The notes below the pieces were generated by a model. It searched no databases. It saw only the letters and a program-made list of their open reading frames with translations, and was not told where the DNA came from. The position numbers were made by a program, and so were the translations under genes. Shown here piece after piece: positions 60,112 to 64,000 of a stretch of DNA of 64,000 nucleotides. This DNA is from Gemmatimonadota bacterium. Lineage in GTDB: Bacteria; Gemmatimonadota; Gemmatimonadetes; Gemmatimonadales; GWC2-71-9. How positions within the stretch are numbered: position 1 is the first letter of the stretch; each line of letters starts with the position of its first letter. Location: contig SHZU01000008.1 of the NCBI GenBank assembly GCA_009692115.1, positions 115,711 through 179,710 on the forward strand, in the 5' to 3' direction.

Positions 60112-61856
60112 CCGGCGCCTTTGGCTTTTTCCTTTTCCCACGAGTCGCGGAGGGTGACGGTGCGGTTGAACACCAACGCGCCCGGCGCTGAATCGACGAC
60201 GTCGGAGATGAAATATCCGGTCCGCTCGAACTGATAGCGGGCGCCGATCGGGTCGGCCGCCACCGAGGGTTCGATCTTGGCGCCCTTGACGATCATCAAG
60301 GAGGCGGGGTTGAGCGCCGAGATGAAATCCTGCCCTTCCGGCACGGCCTCGGGATCGGCGAGGGTGAAGAGCCGGTCGTAGAGACGGAGTTCGCAATCCA
60401 CCGCGTGGGCTGCCGACACCCAGTGGATCGTGCCCTGGACCTTCCGGCCATCCGGGGCGTTGCCCCCGCGAGTGGCGGGGTCGTAGGTGCACCGGAGTTC
60501 GATGACGCGACCCGAGTCATCCTTGACCACTTCCTGGCAGGTGATGAAGTAGCCGTACCGCAACCGGACTTCGCGCCCGGGGCCCAACCGGAAGAACTTC
60601 TTGGGCGGATCCTCCATGAAATCGTCGCGCTCGATGTACAACTCGCGCGAGAATGGAACCGTCCGGGATCCGGTCAAGGGTACGTCGTGCGGATAGTACG
60701 ACGCCTCCAGTGCATCGACCTGCCCCTTGGGGTAATTGGTGACAACGACTTTGAGGGGATTGACCACGCAGAGGACCCGGGGCACCCGGGTATTGAGATC
60801 GTTTCGCACCGCGTGCTCGTAGGCGGCGAGCTCGGTGTGGGCGTCTTTCCTGGCTACGCCGACCATGTCACAGAAATTTCGGATCGCCTCCGGCGTCACC
60901 CCCCGGCGCCGGATGCCCGAGAGGGTGTGCATCCGCGGGTCGTCCCACCCCGTCACGTGGCCTTCGGTGACCAGCCGCAACAACTTCCGCTTGCTGACCA
61001 CCGTGTAATCGAGCACCAGCCGCGCGAACTCAGTCTGTTCCGGAGGCCGTTCAAAGCCGACCTGGCGAATCAGCCAGTCATAGATATCGCGGTTGTCTTT
61101 GAACTCGAGGGTGCAGAGCGAGTGGGTGATGCCCTCGATCGCATCCGACAGGCCGTGGGCAAAATCGTACAGCGGGTAGATGCACCAATCGTCGCCGTGC
61201 CGGTAGTGGTGGGCGTGCCGGATCCTGATCAAGAGCGGGTCGCGCATGATCATGTTGGGGTGGGCCAGATCGATCTTGGCCCGGACGACGTGCGCCCCAT
61301 CCGGAAACTCGCCGGCCTTCATCCGGGCCAGGAGATCGAGATTTTCCGCCACGGTGCGGTCTCGGCACCGGCTCGGGGTCCCGGGGACGGTCACAGTCCC
61401 GCGGTGGAGGCGAATCTCGTCCTCGGTTTCGCTATCGACGTAGGCCAAGCCCTTGGTGATCAGCCCGATCGCGAACTCATAGAGTTTCCCGAAATAGTCG
61501 CTGGCGTAGCACTCGTTGTCCCACTGGAACCCCAGCCACTGAATGTCGCGCTTGATGGCTTCGACGTACTTGAGGTCTTCGGTCGAAGGGTTGGTGTCGT
61601 CGAACCGGAGATTGACCGTGCCGCCGAACTCTCGGGCAATGCCGAAGTTGAGACAAATCGACTTGGCGTGCCCGATATGAGGAAATCCGTTCGGCTCCGG
61701 CGGGAACCGGGTGCAGACCGGACGGCCAAACCGTCCACTGGCCACATCGTCGGTGACGGCGTCGCGAATGAAATCGCGCTTACCTGGTTCCTGGCTCAAA
61801 AGAGAGGGTCCGTTCGAATCGGGTTCGGTGCCGATGGATTCTGCTCCAAAATACAC
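60108..61856 (-). CDS. glnS: glutaminyl-tRNA synthetase
   Basis: A 582-residue class I synthetase. The HIGH motif is in FPPEPNGFPHIGHAKS and the KMSKS counterpart is VVSKRKLLRL; the acceptor-end insertion and anticodon domains follow (GTIHWVSAAHAVDCELRLYD). GlnRS in bacteria is usually 550-580 residues, as here. This implies direct Gln-tRNA formation rather than only the GatCAB route. The ATG at 61856 gives about 25 residues before the domain; a shorter start is possible but no better one is seen. The M28 peptidase gene is coupled behind it. Confidence 0.95.
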   Translation of the reverse strand: MYFGAESIGTEPDSNGPSLLSQEPGKRDFIRDAVTDDVASGRFGRPVCTRFPPEPNGFPHIGHAKSICLNFGIAREFGGTVNLRFDDTNPSTEDLKYVEAIKRDIQWLGFQWDNECYASDYFGKLYEFAIGLITKGLAYVDSETEDEIRLHRGTVTVPGTPSRCRDRTVAENLDLLARMKAGEFPDGAHVVRAKIDLAHPNMIMRDPLLIRIRHAHHYRHGDDWCIYPLYDFAHGLSDAIEGITHSLCTLEFKDNRDIYDWLIRQVGFERPPEQTEFARLVLDYTVVSKRKLLRLVTEGHVTGWDDPRMHTLSGIRRRGVTPEAIRNFCDMVGVARKDAHTELAAYEHAVRNDLNTRVPRVLCVVNPLKVVVTNYPKGQVDALEASYYPHDVPLTGSRTVPFSRELYIERDDFMEDPPKKFFRLGPGREVRLRYGYFITCQEVVKDDSGRVIELRCTYDPATRGGNAPDGRKVQGTIHWVSAAHAVDCELRLYDRLFTLADPEAVPEGQDFISALNPASLMIVKGAKIEPSVAADPIGARYQFERTGYFISDVVDSAPGALVFNRTVTLRDSWEKEKAKGAG

Positions 61857-61965
61857 CGGGGCAGGCCAAGTCCGAGCCGGGCCGGCTCAGGGCACGTCGG
61901 CCGCCGATCGGCCGGTTGAAACATGACGAGGCCGAGCAGCAGGAACAGAGCGCCGCGGCGGCCCT

Positions 61966-63645
61966 TCACGGCATCGAATCCTGCGGTGTCAGGGAAATCC
62001 GGACCGTCCCGGGGGCGGCGCCGACCGCGGCGGCGCTATCTGAGACCCGGAGCAAGGTTTGGAACACCCGGGCCCGGGCGGGCCGGCTGGCGTAGGCCAC
62101 TCCCTCCCGCGCCTCGGACCGGGCTTCCCCATACTTCCCCATAGAGAAGAGACAGGCAATCAGACTGGTGCGGGCGGCCTCCTGCTCCGGTTCGATCAAC
62201 AGGGTTTGGCGATAGTACCGGGCCGCCTGCTCGCACATCCCGTTCAGGCGGAGTTTGTTGGCGAGGTCGAAGGAGGCCCGCCACTGTTTCGGGTAGAGGG
62301 CAATCGCGGCCTTGTACTCCCGTTCGGCCCAACTTCGCGATCCGACCTGGAACAGCAACTGCGCCAAGGCATGGTGGGCCCGGTATGAGAGTGGGGCGTC
62401 AATGCTGGTCTGGTACCAGAAGGTGAACTGGTCCTTCCAGACCCGTTGCCGGCTGGCGCTTCGGGTAGCGCCCATGATCAGGATAGCCCCGACCACGATC
62501 CCGGCCGCGATTTGAGGCCCCCGGGGCCTCAAACGGTCGAGCAACGGGGCGGCCAGCCCCCCGACGACCAGCATCATTCCGATACTGGGCAAGAACAGCG
62601 TCCGTTCCGCCAGGGCAATGCCGGTCGGCACCAGAATGTTGCTGACCGGGAAGATCCCGATGGCCACCCAGAGGAGACCGAGCGTCACGACTGGAAGCCG
62701 CCGCCAGCAGGCAAGGGCCACGATGACCGCGAGCCCGACCAAGAGCAGGCCCTGGGTCTGTCCGAGGCCCCAGGTCGTGGCGGCCTCGATCTCGCGGGGG
62801 GCATAGTCGCCCTGGAGGTGGGCCGGCCAGAGCAGGAGCCGATACCAATGCGGCACCACCGCCAGCATCGTGAGCGTCCGTCCGCCGATCGAGAGGCCAT
62901 CCAGCGCCTCGGCGGTGAAGGTTCCGACCGGGTCGCCGCCGAGTGCAAAGGTGCGAATGGCAAAAAAGGTGGCCGCCCCAAGCAGCATGATCAGCAGCAT
63001 GGGACGGATTTCCGCAATCCGTTCCCGAATTGGCCGGGCATCCTTCACCACGGTCAGTTCGGCGGCCACGATCAGGCCGATCACCATCAAACCGGTCTCC
63101 TTGAACAAGGTCGCGGTCAGATAGAGACCAAAGAGGGCCGCCGCGTGCCGGGGTTGGAAATCGTGGGTTCGGCGGATGCTGAGGTAGAGGGCTACGGTGA
63201 CCACGCTGAGGAGACCCACCATGACCTCAGATTGGTTGACCGCCACCGCCACCGCCTCGACGTGGACCGGGTGCACCATGAAGAAGGCCGCCACCAACCA
63301 AGCCGCCACCGGTGACAGCAGCAAACCGGCGAGGTGAAACAGCGCCAACCCAGCGGCCGCATACATCCCGATGCTAACCGCCCGAAATACCCAGGGCTTG
63401 CCTCCCCCGAGGGTCCACTGGGTGGCGAACCCGGTGGTGGCGAGCGGGCGATAGAGGGCCGGGGGGAACGGTTTGGGCCAATACGACTGGGTGAAGAACG
63501 ACCAGGGCTCGGCCAAGCTATGGACCAGAGGGTTCTTCTCGATGACCGGCATGTCGTCTTGGGAGAACCCGTTCCCGAGGTTCGTCACCGTCGAGCCAAG
63601 GCAGAGCCCCACCAGGCTGATTTTGAGCAGCGTCGTGCGGGTCAT
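61966..63645 (-). CDS. TMTC-like membrane protein with TPR tail
   Basis: A 559-residue protein with about ten membrane helices followed by TPRs. The N-terminal loop GNGFSQDDMPVIEKNPLVHS and the FFMVHPVHVEAVAVAVNQSEVM segment match the DUF1736/TMTC group (related to protein O-mannosyltransferases), in which an acidic pair in the first loop is catalytic. The C-terminal 120 residues are TPRs (WAEREYKAAIALYPKQWRA, CEQAARYYRQTLLIEPEQ). It may transfer a sugar from a lipid carrier to an exported protein. ATG 63645 begins at the first helix; the frame upstream has none. It is divergent to pilA, so a role in pilin glycosylation is conceivable but unproved. Confidence 0.8.
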   Translation of the reverse strand: MTRTTLLKISLVGLCLGSTVTNLGNGFSQDDMPVIEKNPLVHSLAEPWSFFTQSYWPKPFPPALYRPLATTGFATQWTLGGGKPWVFRAVSIGMYAAAGLALFHLAGLLLSPVAAWLVAAFFMVHPVHVEAVAVAVNQSEVMVGLLSVVTVALYLSIRRTHDFQPRHAAALFGLYLTATLFKETGLMVIGLIVAAELTVVKDARPIRERIAEIRPMLLIMLLGAATFFAIRTFALGGDPVGTFTAEALDGLSIGGRTLTMLAVVPHWYRLLLWPAHLQGDYAPREIEAATTWGLGQTQGLLLVGLAVIVALACWRRLPVVTLGLLWVAIGIFPVSNILVPTGIALAERTLFLPSIGMMLVVGGLAAPLLDRLRPRGPQIAAGIVVGAILIMGATRSASRQRVWKDQFTFWYQTSIDAPLSYRAHHALAQLLFQVGSRSWAEREYKAAIALYPKQWRASFDLANKLRLNGMCEQAARYYRQTLLIEPEQEAARTSLIACLFSMGKYGEARSEAREGVAYASRPARARVFQTLLRVSDSAAAVGAAPGTVRISLTPQDSMP

Positions 63646-63845
63646 TAGTTTCACGGTGTTAAAGACTTCGCAAAACCCCGGTCGTCGCCGCGGTCTTGGC
63701 GCAGCGGCCGCTCGGCAGATCTTGGGTAAGGTATGACTGGCAAACAACTTAACCAAAGCCCTGGCGTTTGGCTCAAAGGGTGCCATTGAAACACCCACGA
63801 CACTGGAAGTCACCCGAAGCAGGAACCCTATTGTGGAGGCAGGAC

Positions 63846-64000
63846 ATGCTTAATCGTAAGGGCTTTACTCTGATCGAGTTGTTGATCGTCGTCGTCATCA
63901 TCGGCATTTTGGCGGCCATCGCGATCCCGAAGTTCGCGGCCACCAAGGACAAGGCCAAACTGGCCTCGGTCAAGACCGACATCCGGAACCTGATGACCGC
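63846..64000 (+). CDS. pilA: type IV major pilin PilA, N-terminal fragment (cut by window edge)
   Basis: The first 51 codons of a type IV pilin. The class III signal MLNRKG is followed by FTLIELLIVVVIIGILAAIA, so prepilin peptidase cuts after Gly6 and methylates Phe. The conserved Glu5 of the mature protein (FTLIE) is present. GGAGG lies 6 bases before the ATG. The 200-base region upstream has TGGCAAACA at 63738, which resembles a sigma-54 -24 box, but no correct -12 partner. The rest of the protein is outside the window. The assembly genes pilBTC and pilSR are in this window. Confidence 0.93.
   Translation, partial: MLNRKGFTLIELLIVVVIIGILAAIAIPKFAATKDKAKLASVKTDIRNLMT

Noticed and set aside
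63721..63770. Sigma-54 promoter of pilA
   Set aside because: TGGCA at 63738 is present but the base pair GC is missing at the required distance; evidence too weak to list as a feature.
1..64000. CRISPR arrays, insertion sequences, prophage, tRNA or rRNA genes
   Set aside because: No regularly spaced direct repeats with spacers, no transposase or integrase, and no tRNA T-loop with matching stems were found in the gaps. The GCCGAGY repeats have no spacers and are too short for CRISPR.

Overview
The window is about 64 kb of GC-rich bacterial chromosome that is almost wholly coding. Gene spacing is tight, with many ATGA or GTGA stop/start overlaps. The gene content (a large TonB-dependent receptor with a carboxypeptidase-like N-terminal domain, many small secreted or outer-membrane beta-barrel proteins, a GWxTD-domain protein, c-type cytochrome maturation genes, LptF/LptG and a type IV pilus system) fits a Gram-negative, respiring bacterium. 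A member of Gemmatimonadota is the most likely source. That is inferred from gene style, since no rRNA or other marker gene is present. I see no phage, insertion sequence, CRISPR array, rRNA or tRNA gene.

Layout: the left edge holds the 5' end of metH and a small YggT/DUF167 operon (1-1.5 kb). A secreted Cys/His-rich peptide, a beta-barrel and an unknown His-rich protein follow (1.5-3.6 kb). Next come proline/nitrile metabolism (pruA, nitrilase), a TPR protein, an M16 peptidase, pgsA and OsmC (4-12.7 kb). A coupled operon at 13.2-18.4 kb contains a DsbA-like oxidoreductase, a VKOR-type partner and two tandem Kup potassium transporters. It converges on msrA-acs (18.4-20.9 kb). A decayed STAS gene precedes ccmABCD (21.2-23.7 kb).

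From 23.7 to 28.1 kb a translationally coupled minus-strand operon encodes a DUF92 membrane protein, a geranylgeranyl-reductase-like flavoprotein, a methyltransferase, an SRPBCC protein and a divergent ketosynthase. It looks like a small, undescribed biosynthetic cassette and is the best candidate here for a new system. A 4-vinyl-reductase-like protein is divergent to it. Then follow an M24 peptidase, a frameshifted GWxTD gene, ctaB, an amino-acid permease, the TonB receptor and lptFG (28-39.6 kb).

The 39.7-45.7 kb region carries a glutaminyl-cyclase-like lipoprotein, a double helix-hairpin-helix (ComEA-like) protein and pilB-pilT-pilC. A pilS-pilR two-component pair lies at 51.7-54.8 kb and the start of pilA is at the right edge, so much of a type IV pilus/DNA-uptake apparatus lies in this window. 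Between them are copA-csoR with a visible CsoR-type operator, a perfect CRP-type palindrome, and a TsdA-like dihaem cytochrome. The 56.2-58.0 kb stretch carries two truncated gene starts flanking a plug-only receptor-like protein, a sign of past rearrangement. The window ends with an M28 peptidase, glnS, a TMTC-like membrane protein and pilA.

A 7-bp-periodic repeat (GCCGAGT/GCCGAGC units) is scattered through five sites. It has been absorbed into the reading frames of two genes.
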